Assembly: GCA_964372095.1 (NCBI GenBank)
Contig: CAYJPV010000004.1
Location: forward strand, 62,001-126,000
Length of the DNA stretch: 64,000 nt
Direction of reading: 5' to 3'
Source of the DNA: CAYJPV01 sp964372095
Lineage (GTDB): Bacteria; Acidobacteriota; Vicinamibacteria; Vicinamibacterales; JAKQTR01
This document shows positions 8,019 through 16,602 of the stretch, piece by piece. Made by a program: the position numbers and the translations under genes. Each line of letters opens with the position of its first letter. Position 1 is the first letter of the stretch. The notes beneath the pieces are model-generated. The model did no database searches, was not told where the DNA came from, and was given only the letters and a program-made list of their open reading frames with translations.

Positions 8019-9424
8019 CCCGTTTTTTCATCGCGGCTACCGTCGCGGCGTGTGTCGGGGCGGCTTCGCCTGTGCACGCCCAGACCCCCGCGCCCGAGAC
8101 CGTCGGCCGCAAGCTGATCGAAATCTACCGCGTGGCCCCAGGACAGCACGAGGCGTTCCTGCGCGCGATCGCCCGCTACGACGAGGCGAATCGGAGAGGC
8201 GGTGTCGCGCCACGCCAGTTGTACGTCCACAGCGACGGTGCCAGCTGGGACTTCCTTCTGATCCAGGACGCCGACTACCCCGAAGGTAAGGGTGACCTCG
8301 TCGGCAACGCCTACAAGGAGATGGGGCTGCCGTCCGGCCCGCGGTTCTTCACTGAGTTCCGGAAGTTCATCACCGAGCACACGGATACGTTCGCCAGCGG
8401 CCCGACGACGGCCGAGGCCTACCTGGCTGCGCTCGACGCCACGCCGCGCGTGGCAGCGGACGGAGGTCCGGTGGCGGACGCCGGCCGCTACGAACTGACA
8501 ACGACGGTGCCCCTCGGGGGCACGCCTCGTTGGGACTACCTGCGCATCGATCCCGGCGCGAGACGCCTCTACGTGGCCCACGACGCGACGGTCGACGTGC
8601 TCGATCTCAATTCGCGCACCATCATCGGGCGCGTCACCGGCCTGGCCGGCGCCCATGGGATCGCCCTGGCGCCCGAGATGCGGCGAGGACTTGTCTCCAG
8701 CGGCGACAGAAATGCCGTGGTCGCGTTCAGTCTGGACACGCTGAAAACCATTGGCGAGGTCAAGGTCGGCAAGGACCCGGATAGCGTGACGTACGAGCCG
8801 GTGACGCGGCGGGGGTTCGCGTGGAACTCCGGCGGTGCGGATGTCACGATCTTCGACGCCGAGTCGCTGAAAGTCGTGACAACCCTCGCGCTTGGCGGCA
8901 CGCCCGAGTTCGCCGTCGCCGACGGCCGGGGCGCCGTCTTCGTCAATATCGAAGAGACGCACGACGTCGTCCGTATCGACGCCGCGAAGTCCGCGATCGT
9001 CGCCCGTCTGCCGCTTGCCGGGTGTACGGAGCCTTCGGCACTCGCCTTCGATCCGGCCACCCGGCGCCTGTTCAGCGCGTGCGGGAACGGCGTGCTGGTT
9101 GCCATTGACGCAGAGACTGGACGCGCGCTTGGCAAGGCGCCGATCGGCAAGGGGCCCGACACCGTGGTGTTCGACCCGGCCACGTCGCGGCTGTTTGTGT
9201 CGAGCAACGAGGGGTTCATCTCGATCCTCGATGCGAGCGGCACCGGTGTCCGCAGTATGGCCGTGGTGCAGACTCGTGTGACCGGCCGGACCATGGCCTT
9301 CGACGCCGCGACAGGTGGGCTGTTCGTGCCTGCGGTGGACATGCGCATCGACTGGGACACGCGCACCGCATCGTTTGCGAAAGACGGGCTGCGGCTATAC
9401 GTGTTCGAGCGCCGCGTGCCGTGA
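8015..9424 (+). CDS. YncE-like beta-propeller protein with N-terminal alpha/beta-barrel-like domain
   Basis: A 469-residue exported protein: signal peptide ending in AASPVHAQ, then a ~110-residue domain (about 30-145) reading GRKLIEIYRVAPGQHEAFLR, which resembles dimeric ferredoxin-like-fold (NIPSNAP/Dabb-type) proteins, then a seven-bladed-type propeller from about residue 160. The propeller has repeated blades such as RRLYVAHDATVDVLDL, GVLVAIDAETG and SRLFVSSNEGFISILDA, typical of YVTN/YncE proteins. These proteins usually bind ligands or partners rather than catalyse; the function here is unknown. The start overlaps the stop of the M14 gene by 4 bases. The domain assignment for the N-terminal part is tentative. 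Confidence 0.8.
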   Translation: MTRFFIAATVAACVGAASPVHAQTPAPETVGRKLIEIYRVAPGQHEAFLRAIARYDEANRRGGVAPRQLYVHSDGASWDFLLIQDADYPEGKGDLVGNAYKEMGLPSGPRFFTEFRKFITEHTDTFASGPTTAEAYLAALDATPRVAADGGPVADAGRYELTTTVPLGGTPRWDYLRIDPGARRLYVAHDATVDVLDLNSRTIIGRVTGLAGAHGIALAPEMRRGLVSSGDRNAVVAFSLDTLKTIGEVKVGKDPDSVTYEPVTRRGFAWNSGGADVTIFDAESLKVVTTLALGGTPEFAVADGRGAVFVNIEETHDVVRIDAAKSAIVARLPLAGCTEPSALAFDPATRRLFSACGNGVLVAIDAETGRALGKAPIGKGPDTVVFDPATSRLFVSSNEGFISILDASGTGVRSMAVVQTRVTGRTMAFDAATGGLFVPAVDMRIDWDTRTASFAKDGLRLYVFERRVP

Positions 9425-9543
9425 AGATGGGCGCGGCCTGCGACCGATGAGCCGGCCGGCCCCGACGATGGTCCGCCTCCTTCCCATCGAACTAACCACT
9501 GGCGTAGTCCGGATCAGCCAGGGGACTGCGCAACGGACGGAAC

Positions 9544-11829
9544 GTGACAACCGAACGAGACGAGAACCCCGACGCGGCGGCCCCGCAATCAGCCCCGGTA
9601 CGGTTGTCGGCTGACGGCACGACGTGTGTGCCGGTGGCCTGCAACCACGACTGCGGCGGGCGTTGTCGCCTGACGGCGCACGTGAGGGGCGGCCGCGTCG
9701 TGCGCATCACGACCGACGATCTGCCGGACGACGGCGACCGGCCGCAGCTTCGTGCCTGCCTGCGCGGTCGTGCCATCGCCAGCCGGATGAACGACCCGCG
9801 GCGCCTGCTCTACCCGATGAAACGTGTCGGCGCCAGGGGCGAGGGGCGATTCCAGCGAGTGACATGGGCCGAAGCGATTGAGTTCATCGCGGCGCGGCTC
9901 GAAGGGGTCCTGCGGGACCACGGGCCGGGCGCGGTCTTCATTCACCACGGGAACGGCGACGAAGGCGCCATCAGCGGCGTCGCCGCCGCGCGGCGGCTGA
10001 TGAATCTGCTCGGCGGCTACCTCGCGTACTACAACAGCTACACGTCCGCGTGCCTCAACTTCACGGCCCCGTTCATCACCGGTCGGCGCGACACCAGCTC
10101 GTACCAGACGCTCCCGCACTCGAAGCTGATTGTGCTCAACGGGTTCAACCCGGCCGAGACGATCTTCGAGACCAACTCGTGCCACTACATGGCCAGGGCC
10201 CGCGAGGCTGGCGCGAAGATCGTCGTCATCGATCCCCGCCTGACCGAGACGGCAGCGACCTTCGCGGACGAGTGGCTGCCGGTACGGCCGAGCACGGACG
10301 TCGCCCTGTTCCTGGCGATCGCGCACGTGCTCGTGACCGAAGGGCTTCACGACCAGGCTTTCCTGGACAGGTATTGCGTCGGGTTCGACGACGCCCACAT
10401 GCCGGAAGGCGTGCCTGGAGGCCTGTCGTTCAGGAGTTACGTGTCAGGTGCCGCCGATGGCACGCCGAAGTCGCCGGAGTGGGCCGCGCCCATCACCGGC
10501 ATTGACGCGGCAACGATCCGGCGACTGGCGATCGATTTCGGCACCCGCAAGCCCGCGCAACTGCTGCAGGGCTGCGGGCCGCAGCGTCACGCGCACGGTG
10601 AGCAGTCTGTGCGCGCCGGCATCACGCTGGCCTGCATGACGGGCAGTGTCGGCCGGCTGGGCGGAGGGTGGGGCGGAGGGGAAGGCGGCCGGAGGCTCGG
10701 CCTGTCACTCGGAGGTTTCCCGGTTGGGACAAACGGGATCAAGGCGAAAATACCCGTGTTCCTCTGGACCGACGCCATCACCCGCGGAACGGACATGACC
10801 GAGCGGGATGGCGTGACAGACGGACCGCTGCCGAGCAACATCAAGTTCATCTTCAACATCGCCGGCAACACGCTCCTCAACCAGCACGCGGACATCAACC
10901 GGACCGCCGCGCTGTTGCGTGACGAACGCCTCGTCGAGTGCATCGTCGTGTCCGACCAGTTCCTCACGCCCAGTGCGCGGTTCGCCGATCTGCTGCTGCC
11001 CGCCGACCACTCGCTCGAACGCAACGATCTCGCGTCGCCCTGGACAGGCGAGAAGTACGTCATCTTCGGCAACAAGGTCGTAGACCCGCCTGGCGAGTGC
11101 CGCCACGAGTACTGGTGGCTGAGTCACGTGGCGGAGCGGATGGGAGTCGGGCCCGCGTTCACGGAAGGGAAGAGCCGGGAAGACTGGTTGCGGCAGATCA
11201 TCGCCGAGGCGCGCATTGCGGACCCGGCGTTTCCCGACTACGACGAATTGCGCCGTGAAGGACTGTATCGCCAGGCGCCCGAAGCCTACGTCGCGTTCGA
11301 AAAAGAAATCGCGGACCCGCTGCAGCACCCCTTCGAGACGCCCTCCGGCAAGATCGAGATCTTCAGCAAGACCCTCTCTGACATGGGTCACCCGGACATC
11401 ACGGGCGTGGCGACGTACCAGCCCGCGCCGGAAGGGCCGGGTGCTGCGTTGTCGCGGCAGTATCCCTTGCAGTGCATCGGACCCCACGCGAAGACGCGCA
11501 TCAACTCCACGTACGACGAGAACGAATGGATGGCGGAGGCCGAGGCCCGGACGATGTGGATCAGCCCGCAGGACGCGGCGGCGCGGAAGATCCGGGATGG
11601 GAACAGGGTGAAGGTGTTTAACGCTCGTGGCGCACTCATCGCGCAGGCGCGCGTGACGCGGCGGGTGCGGCCCGGCGTGGTCTCGATCCCGCAAGGCGCG
11701 TGGTACACGCCGGACGCGCAGGGCGTGTGTCAGCGCGGGTCGGTCAATGTCCTGACCAGTCAGCGGCCGACTCCGCTGGCGCACGGAAACGGGCAGCACA
11801 CCATGCTGGTCGAGGTTCGGAAAGCCTGA
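9544..11829 (+). CDS. dmsA: Molybdopterin oxidoreductase, DmsA-like catalytic subunit without Tat signal
   Basis: A 761-residue catalytic subunit of the DMSO reductase family, carrying Mo-bis-MGD and one 4Fe-4S cluster. The cluster cysteines appear as CNHDCGGRC near residues 34-42 with the fourth in RACLRGRA. Strong DmsA-like stretches follow: YPMKRVGARGEG, then NSYTSAC with Ser168 as the likely molybdenum ligand, and IDPRLTETAATFADEWLPVR. The start is GTG at 9544; two in-frame stops lie at 9493 and 9505, so no Tat leader can be added upstream. E. coli DmsA is Tat-exported, so this enzyme is probably cytoplasmic-facing or exported as a passenger. dmsB follows 18 bases later. The true substrate (S- or N-oxide, polysulfide or other) is not set by sequence. 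Confidence 0.88.
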   Translation: MTTERDENPDAAAPQSAPVRLSADGTTCVPVACNHDCGGRCRLTAHVRGGRVVRITTDDLPDDGDRPQLRACLRGRAIASRMNDPRRLLYPMKRVGARGEGRFQRVTWAEAIEFIAARLEGVLRDHGPGAVFIHHGNGDEGAISGVAAARRLMNLLGGYLAYYNSYTSACLNFTAPFITGRRDTSSYQTLPHSKLIVLNGFNPAETIFETNSCHYMARAREAGAKIVVIDPRLTETAATFADEWLPVRPSTDVALFLAIAHVLVTEGLHDQAFLDRYCVGFDDAHMPEGVPGGLSFRSYVSGAADGTPKSPEWAAPITGIDAATIRRLAIDFGTRKPAQLLQGCGPQRHAHGEQSVRAGITLACMTGSVGRLGGGWGGGEGGRRLGLSLGGFPVGTNGIKAKIPVFLWTDAITRGTDMTERDGVTDGPLPSNIKFIFNIAGNTLLNQHADINRTAALLRDERLVECIVVSDQFLTPSARFADLLLPADHSLERNDLASPWTGEKYVIFGNKVVDPPGECRHEYWWLSHVAERMGVGPAFTEGKSREDWLRQIIAEARIADPAFPDYDELRREGLYRQAPEAYVAFEKEIADPLQHPFETPSGKIEIFSKTLSDMGHPDITGVATYQPAPEGPGAALSRQYPLQCIGPHAKTRINSTYDENEWMAEAEARTMWISPQDAAARKIRDGNRVKVFNARGALIAQARVTRRVRPGVVSIPQGAWYTPDAQGVCQRGSVNVLTSQRPTPLAHGNGQHTMLVEVRKA

Positions 11830-11847
11830 GTTCGAAGGAGGATAGAC

Positions 11848-12411
11848 GTGCCGGGCGGACAGATGGCGTTCCTCGTGGACGCCACCAGGTGCATCAACTG
11901 CAAGACCTGCGAGGTGGCGTGCAAGGACGTCAACGGCGCCGACATCGGCGTCAGGATTCGTCAGGTACGAACCTTCGAGGGCGGTGCCTTCCCCAACGTG
12001 TTTGCCTACGCCATCTCGATGTCCTGCAATCACTGCGAGGACCCGGCGTGCCTGCAGGGGTGCCCCGCGGGCGCCTACACAAAGCGTGTGACCGACGGCA
12101 TCGTCGTGCACGATTCCGACCTGTGCATCGGCTGCCGCTACTGCACCTGGGTGTGCCCCTACGGGGCACCGCAATACGACGCGGCGACCGGACGTGTCCG
12201 CAAGTGCGAGATGTGCGTGGAGGAACTCGACTCGGGCCGACTCCCGGTGTGTGTCACCGCGTGCCCGATGCGGGCGATCGAGATCGGGGCCCTGTCCGAC
12301 CTGGAGGCGCGACCTGGGGCAACCAGGCTGGTTCGCGGCGTGCCGTCCCCGGACGTCACGAATCCCGCGTGCGTGTACATCGTACGAACGGAGGCGACCG
12401 ATGACAGGTGA
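11848..12411 (+). CDS. dmsB: Four-cluster ferredoxin subunit, DmsB-like
   Basis: A 187-residue electron-transfer subunit with four cysteine groups for 4Fe-4S clusters: CINCKTCEVAC, CNHCEDPACLQGCP, CIGCRYCTWVCPYG and CEMCVEEL with CVTACP. The order, the spacing and the stretches SCNHCEDPAC and CIGCRYC match E. coli DmsB closely. It would pass electrons from the membrane anchor to the molybdenum subunit. The start is GTG with AAGGAGGA seven bases upstream; an ATG at 11863 is an alternative that would lose five residues. Its stop overlaps the start of the anchor gene by 11 bases, so the operon is tightly coupled. Confidence 0.93.
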   Translation: MPGGQMAFLVDATRCINCKTCEVACKDVNGADIGVRIRQVRTFEGGAFPNVFAYAISMSCNHCEDPACLQGCPAGAYTKRVTDGIVVHDSDLCIGCRYCTWVCPYGAPQYDAATGRVRKCEMCVEELDSGRLPVCVTACPMRAIEIGALSDLEARPGATRLVRGVPSPDVTNPACVYIVRTEATDDR

Positions 12412-13279
12412 CCTGACGCAGCGGGAGTGGCCGCTGGTGGTTTTCACGCTGGGTGTCCAGGTCGCCTGCGGGATGCTGATCGCAGCCGTATTGGCTGACA
12501 CCCTGGCGGGGCCAGGTGGAGCCGGCGCGGTTCGTCTCTGCGGCGTGCTGGTGTTCCCCATGGTGGCCATTGCGGTCGTTGGGTCGCTGTTCCATCTGGG
12601 CCGGCCGGCCCACGCGTGGAGGTCGATGTCGAACCTGGCGCAGTCCCGTCTCAGCCGGGAAGTCCTGCTCACGGCATTGTTCGCCGCCGCGGCGTTGCCC
12701 TACAGCCTGATGTGGTACGGCGACACGGCGACTCTGCGTGTCGTGTGGGGCGCGGCCACGGTCGTGCTCGGCCTGGCCGCCGTGTGGTCCAGTTCGTCGA
12801 TCTATACCGTGCCAGCCAGGCCCGTCTGGAATTCAGGGTGGGTGCCGACATCGTTCTTCGGCGCAACCCTCCTGCTCGCGGGATCCGTGTCGGCGGGGCT
12901 GGTGCAGAGGACGGGTCCGCAGGCGATTCTGACAGCCTTGGCGGCCGCGATGTTTGCGGGAAGCATGCTGCAAATCATCTCGGCGTTCTGGATGATCGCC
13001 ACGGCGTCGGCCGTCGCGGACCGCGCGTCGCGTTCCACCGGTGCCGACCTCGGGCTGGACTTCCATCGCCTCGCTTACCGATGGGAGTTTGCGCTCCACC
13101 TCGTTCTGGCCGGGCTCGCGCCGGCGGCCCTGGCGGTGTGGATGTCAGGTGCCGTGCGCAGCGGCGGTGTGTCTGTGAACGGCCCGGTCCTGGTGCTTGC
13201 GCTTGTCGTGCCTCTCGCAGGCATTGCCCTGGGCCGTCGTCTCATGTTCAGCCTGGGCATTTCGATTCCCCGCTTCTGA
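12401..13279 (+). CDS. dmsC: DmsC-like membrane anchor subunit
   Basis: A 292-residue hydrophobic protein with about eight predicted membrane helices. It opens with REWPLVVFTLGVQVACG, the DmsC N-terminal signature, and has SLFHLGRPAHAWRS in the second helix region, typical of quinol-oxidising DmsC anchors. It should oxidise menaquinol or another quinol and feed DmsB. The longer frame from 12194 is a shadow; the ATG at 12401 has GGAGGCGACCG before it and sits inside the end of dmsB. No TorD/DmsD-type maturation chaperone gene is seen next to this operon. Confidence 0.9.
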   Translation: MTGDLTQREWPLVVFTLGVQVACGMLIAAVLADTLAGPGGAGAVRLCGVLVFPMVAIAVVGSLFHLGRPAHAWRSMSNLAQSRLSREVLLTALFAAAALPYSLMWYGDTATLRVVWGAATVVLGLAAVWSSSSIYTVPARPVWNSGWVPTSFFGATLLLAGSVSAGLVQRTGPQAILTALAAAMFAGSMLQIISAFWMIATASAVADRASRSTGADLGLDFHRLAYRWEFALHLVLAGLAPAALAVWMSGAVRSGGVSVNGPVLVLALVVPLAGIALGRRLMFSLGISIPRF

Positions 13280-13320
13280 GGTGCCGTCATTCCTGCTGCC
13301 GTGCGGCAGGCGGAGGTGAA

Positions 13321-14406
13321 GTGCGATTCGCCATCATCGTCGTGATCGGCCTGCTGAGTGTGGCAACCTCGCCGGCCAGCGCCCAGGTCGCGGTGCCGCC
13401 GGCGCCGGCCGCAGCCGAGATCAATGTGGGCCCGCTGAAGAAACTCAAGTTCTCCGGGCTGGTCCAGGTCTGGTATCGCGCCGGCGACGCCGAGAATGCC
13501 GACTCGTTCCGAGTCCGGAGGTCCGAGCTCTACGTCAGTGGCGACCTGAACGCGCGCGTGAAGTTCCAGGTCATGATTGACCCCTCGAAGTCGTTGTCGC
13601 TGAATACGACATCCGCTGTTGTTGACGGCTCGACCGTCCTCACCGGGAGCAGCGTCAACCAGTCGGGGAGGATCCTGCAGGACGCTTTCATCAGTGTGGC
13701 TGTGGCGCCTCACGTCGAAGTCCAGGTCGGACAGTTCAAGGTGCCGCTGAACCTCGAGGGCCTGGCCTCGTCCTACGCGCTGCAACTGGTCGAGCGGAGC
13801 ATGATGACGACCGAAAAGGCGCGGGGAGGTGCGTTCGGAGACCTTCGCGATGTCGGCATCATGGCGCGCGGAACGTTCGCCAACGGGCTTGAGTACCGCG
13901 TCGGTGTGTTCAACGGCTTCGGCTCACATCAGAACGGCCTGGACACGGACAGCCACAAGGCCGTCGCCGGCCGACTGGCGTACCAGACGCCGGTGGCCGG
14001 GTTGACGGTGGGCGGCTTCGGAGCGGTCGATCGCGACACGTCGACGGACCTTGAACGGACGCGCACAGGCGTTGACGTGGCCTATTCCAGAGGGCGGGGC
14101 TTCGTTCAAGCCGAACTCGTATCGGGAAAGGACGGCCCGCTGATGCGCCGCGGGTACTACGTGTCCGCCGGGTACCGGATTCTGCCGAAGGCCGACGTGG
14201 CCGTGCGCTACGATGTCTGGGATCCGGACACGCACGCCGACGCGACGGCCTCGAATGCGGCGGAGAAGGACTACAACGTCGCCTTCAACTACTATCTGTC
14301 CGATAACCACTTCAAGTGGCAGGCGGAATACCTGCACAAGAGTTTTAGCCTCGGCACCATGCCGAGCCGGAACGTCATTCTGTCGAATGTCCAGGTGATG
14401 TGGTAA
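13321..14406 (+). CDS. Phosphate-selective-porin (OprO/OprP)-like outer-membrane protein
   Basis: A 361-residue protein with a signal peptide (MRFAIIVVIGLLSVATSPASA) and then a beta-rich chain reading GLVQVWYRAGD, FRVRRSELYVSGDLNARVKF and VQVGQFKVPLNLEGL, the pattern of the OprO/OprP family. The last residues form a YLSDNHFKWQAEYLH strand and end in Val-Met-Trp. The start is GTG at 13321 with GGAGGTGAA directly before it; the frame extends far upstream but only as a shadow of dmsC. It lies 41 bases after dmsC, so it is likely in the same transcript and may admit the substrate of the Dms-like enzyme. That link is inference. Confidence 0.82.
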   Translation: MRFAIIVVIGLLSVATSPASAQVAVPPAPAAAEINVGPLKKLKFSGLVQVWYRAGDAENADSFRVRRSELYVSGDLNARVKFQVMIDPSKSLSLNTTSAVVDGSTVLTGSSVNQSGRILQDAFISVAVAPHVEVQVGQFKVPLNLEGLASSYALQLVERSMMTTEKARGGAFGDLRDVGIMARGTFANGLEYRVGVFNGFGSHQNGLDTDSHKAVAGRLAYQTPVAGLTVGGFGAVDRDTSTDLERTRTGVDVAYSRGRGFVQAELVSGKDGPLMRRGYYVSAGYRILPKADVAVRYDVWDPDTHADATASNAAEKDYNVAFNYYLSDNHFKWQAEYLHKSFSLGTMPSRNVILSNVQVMW

Positions 14407-14496
14407 GGGCCGGACCGGCATTCACGACGATCGTCGCACCCCGCGCCAGTGTAGAATACCGCCGACACCGAACGCCCCGCCCAGGTGAAGGACGGC

Positions 14497-15540
14497 ATGC
14501 GCAACGCCCGGCGTAGCCTATCGTGTTCGACCCGTCCGCGGGTCCTTCTCGCGGTGGCCGCGGCCATGGTGCTCCTGGTGCCGGACGTCCTGCCTGGCCA
14601 GACACCGGGTCCACGGGCCCGGCCTCCTGCGCCAACCCCACGGACTATGAACCTGCCACACACGGTTGGAGCGTGGACGCGCGCCGAGACACCGCGCACG
14701 ATCGACAAACGCACAATCTTCGACTACATGGACGGCGCGGGTGAGCTGTACCTGGCGTACGGCTTCGCCAGGCTTGATGTCTACGAGTACACGGCGCCCT
14801 CCGCCGCGTCGATCCTCGTCGAAATCTACTGGATGGACGATCCGGGCGGGCCGTTCGGCCTGCTATCGACGGACTGGAGCGGAGAGAGCGTGGCGCTTGG
14901 CACGCCCGTGCGGCCGGCGACCGACGTCTGGCAACGGCGTGCGCTGTACGGCGCCGGGCTGCTGCGCCTCGCGTCCGATACGGTCTACGCGCGGGTGATG
15001 GCCACGCGCGAGACGCCCGAGTCGCGAACGGCGGTGCTCGAACTGGGTCGAGTGATCGCCTCGGAGCGGAAGGTCATCCCCACGCCAGCGTTGCTGACCG
15101 CCCTCCCGTCGACGCTCGGCACGTATCAGCTGCGAAAGGACCGCACCTGCTTCCTGCGGTCACACCTGGTCCTCAACTCGCAGTACTTCGTCAGCTCGGA
15201 GGACATCCTCGACTTCGGGCCGGCCACGGATGCCGTCGTGGCACCGCTCGAGCCGCAGCCCCCCGACAAGGGGGCCAGGCGCGCGACCTTGCTCGTCGTG
15301 CGCTACGCGGGTGAGGCACAAGCCCAACGGGCGCTCGCACACTTCCTGCGCGCCTACATGCCGCAGGCGACCAGCGGGTCGACGCAGGCGGCGGGGACCG
15401 GACGGGTCGAAGACGGATGGACGGGGTACCGGAGAAGCGGACGGATCGTCGCGCTGGTGTTCGAGGGGCCGGATCACGCGACGGCCGCGGGACTGACGGA
15501 CACGGTGATCCGAGCGATGGGGACGATCAAGGAACGGTGA
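14497..15540 (+). CDS. Exported protein, DUF6599-like
   Basis: A 347-residue protein with an N-terminal hydrophobic stretch (LLAVAAAMVLLVPDVLPGQ) fitting a signal peptide. The body reads YMDGAGELYLAYGFARLDVYEY and DPGGPFGLLS, which I associate with the DUF6599 group; the family has no known function. It ends next to the DUF362 gene, 48 bases before that ATG. I chose the ATG at 14497 because AAGGA sits at good spacing; a GTG at 14485 adds four residues. It follows the porin gene by 90 bases. The pairing with a Tat-type DUF362 protein suggests a shared envelope role. The family name is from memory of motifs and should be treated as moderate. Confidence 0.6.
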   Translation: MRNARRSLSCSTRPRVLLAVAAAMVLLVPDVLPGQTPGPRARPPAPTPRTMNLPHTVGAWTRAETPRTIDKRTIFDYMDGAGELYLAYGFARLDVYEYTAPSAASILVEIYWMDDPGGPFGLLSTDWSGESVALGTPVRPATDVWQRRALYGAGLLRLASDTVYARVMATRETPESRTAVLELGRVIASERKVIPTPALLTALPSTLGTYQLRKDRTCFLRSHLVLNSQYFVSSEDILDFGPATDAVVAPLEPQPPDKGARRATLLVVRYAGEAQAQRALAHFLRAYMPQATSGSTQAAGTGRVEDGWTGYRRSGRIVALVFEGPDHATAAGLTDTVIRAMGTIKER

Positions 15541-15588
15541 GTGGACGACCACTCGGTCGGACGGTGGAACCGGCAAGGAGCACGAGAC

Positions 15589-16491
15589 ATGGACACGCGG
15601 CACACGCTGCACCTGACACGGCGGGACTTCGTGCGCGGGACGGTTGGCGCGGCGGTTGCGGCATCCATTGCGGGATGTCGCGACGACGCCGCACAGGCGG
15701 CGCCGGGCACGATGCCACGCCCGGCCAGGAACAGCCAGGTGGTCATCGTCCGCGACGAGCACGTACTCAACGCGACACATGACGTGGATCGGGCCATCCT
15801 GGATCGGATGCTCGCCGACACGGTGATGAGACTCACCGGCCAGACGACGGCGCGCGCCGCATGGCTCACACTCGTCAAGCCGACCGACACGATTGCCCTG
15901 GTGCCCACGCCGCACCTCAACCCGACCCACACCGAGCTGGTGGACGCTGTCCGGCGGGCGCTCATCGACGCCGGCCTTGTGGCCGAGCGCATCAGCGTCG
16001 GCAACCGAAGCGTCGACGTGGCGCGCGGCGCCACGGTCCTCATCGCCATGCCGGCGCTGAAAGCCCACTGGCTCACCGGCATCGGCACGGTGCTCAAGAA
16101 CTACATCATGTTCTCCGGCGCGCCAACCCGCTATCACGATGCAGACAGCGCCAAACTGGGCGAAATCTGGCACCTGCCGGACGTGAAGGGCAAGACGAGA
16201 CTCGTCCTGGTCGACGCGCTCCGCCCGCTGTGCGACAAGGGCCCGCAGCCGGACCCGCGATACATGTGGGATTACAACGGCCTGATGGCGGGCACGGACC
16301 CGGTGGCTGTGGACACGGTGGGCCTGCAGATCATCATGGCCAAGCGGCAGGAGCTGCGTGGCGAACCCTGGCCGATTTCTCCGCCGCCGTTATGCGTGAA
16401 GGCGGCCGACGAGGTCTACGGGCTGGGGACGAGCAGGATGGAGGAGATCAAGGTCGTCACGCACGGGTGGGCCAGGGATCTCCTGATATAG
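15589..16491 (+). CDS. DUF362-family protein with Tat signal and lipobox
   Basis: A 300-residue protein opening with a twin-arginine signal (TRRDFVRGTVGAAVAASIAGC). The segment ends in a lipobox-like IAGC, so it is probably a Tat-exported lipoprotein. The body carries KPTDTIALVPTPHLNPTH, LKAHWLTGIGTVLKNYIMF and DPVAVDTVGLQII, features of DUF362 proteins, a family sometimes joined to ferredoxin domains; none of the usual cysteine clusters is visible here. The ATG at 15589 has AAGGAG eight bases upstream; the earlier GTG is unlikely. It ends the run that starts with dmsA. Function unknown; Tat export suggests it folds before export. Confidence 0.82.
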   Translation: MDTRHTLHLTRRDFVRGTVGAAVAASIAGCRDDAAQAAPGTMPRPARNSQVVIVRDEHVLNATHDVDRAILDRMLADTVMRLTGQTTARAAWLTLVKPTDTIALVPTPHLNPTHTELVDAVRRALIDAGLVAERISVGNRSVDVARGATVLIAMPALKAHWLTGIGTVLKNYIMFSGAPTRYHDADSAKLGEIWHLPDVKGKTRLVLVDALRPLCDKGPQPDPRYMWDYNGLMAGTDPVAVDTVGLQIIMAKRQELRGEPWPISPPPLCVKAADEVYGLGTSRMEEIKVVTHGWARDLLI

Positions 16492-16602
16492 GCAAGGCGA
16501 CGGAACCAATCCTGCCGGCTTTTCGTCCCTGTGTTGTGGATGCCACGCCCCCGTCGGGAGCGTCTTATGTCCCGGCCGTCCACCAGATACGGAGACACTG
16601 CC

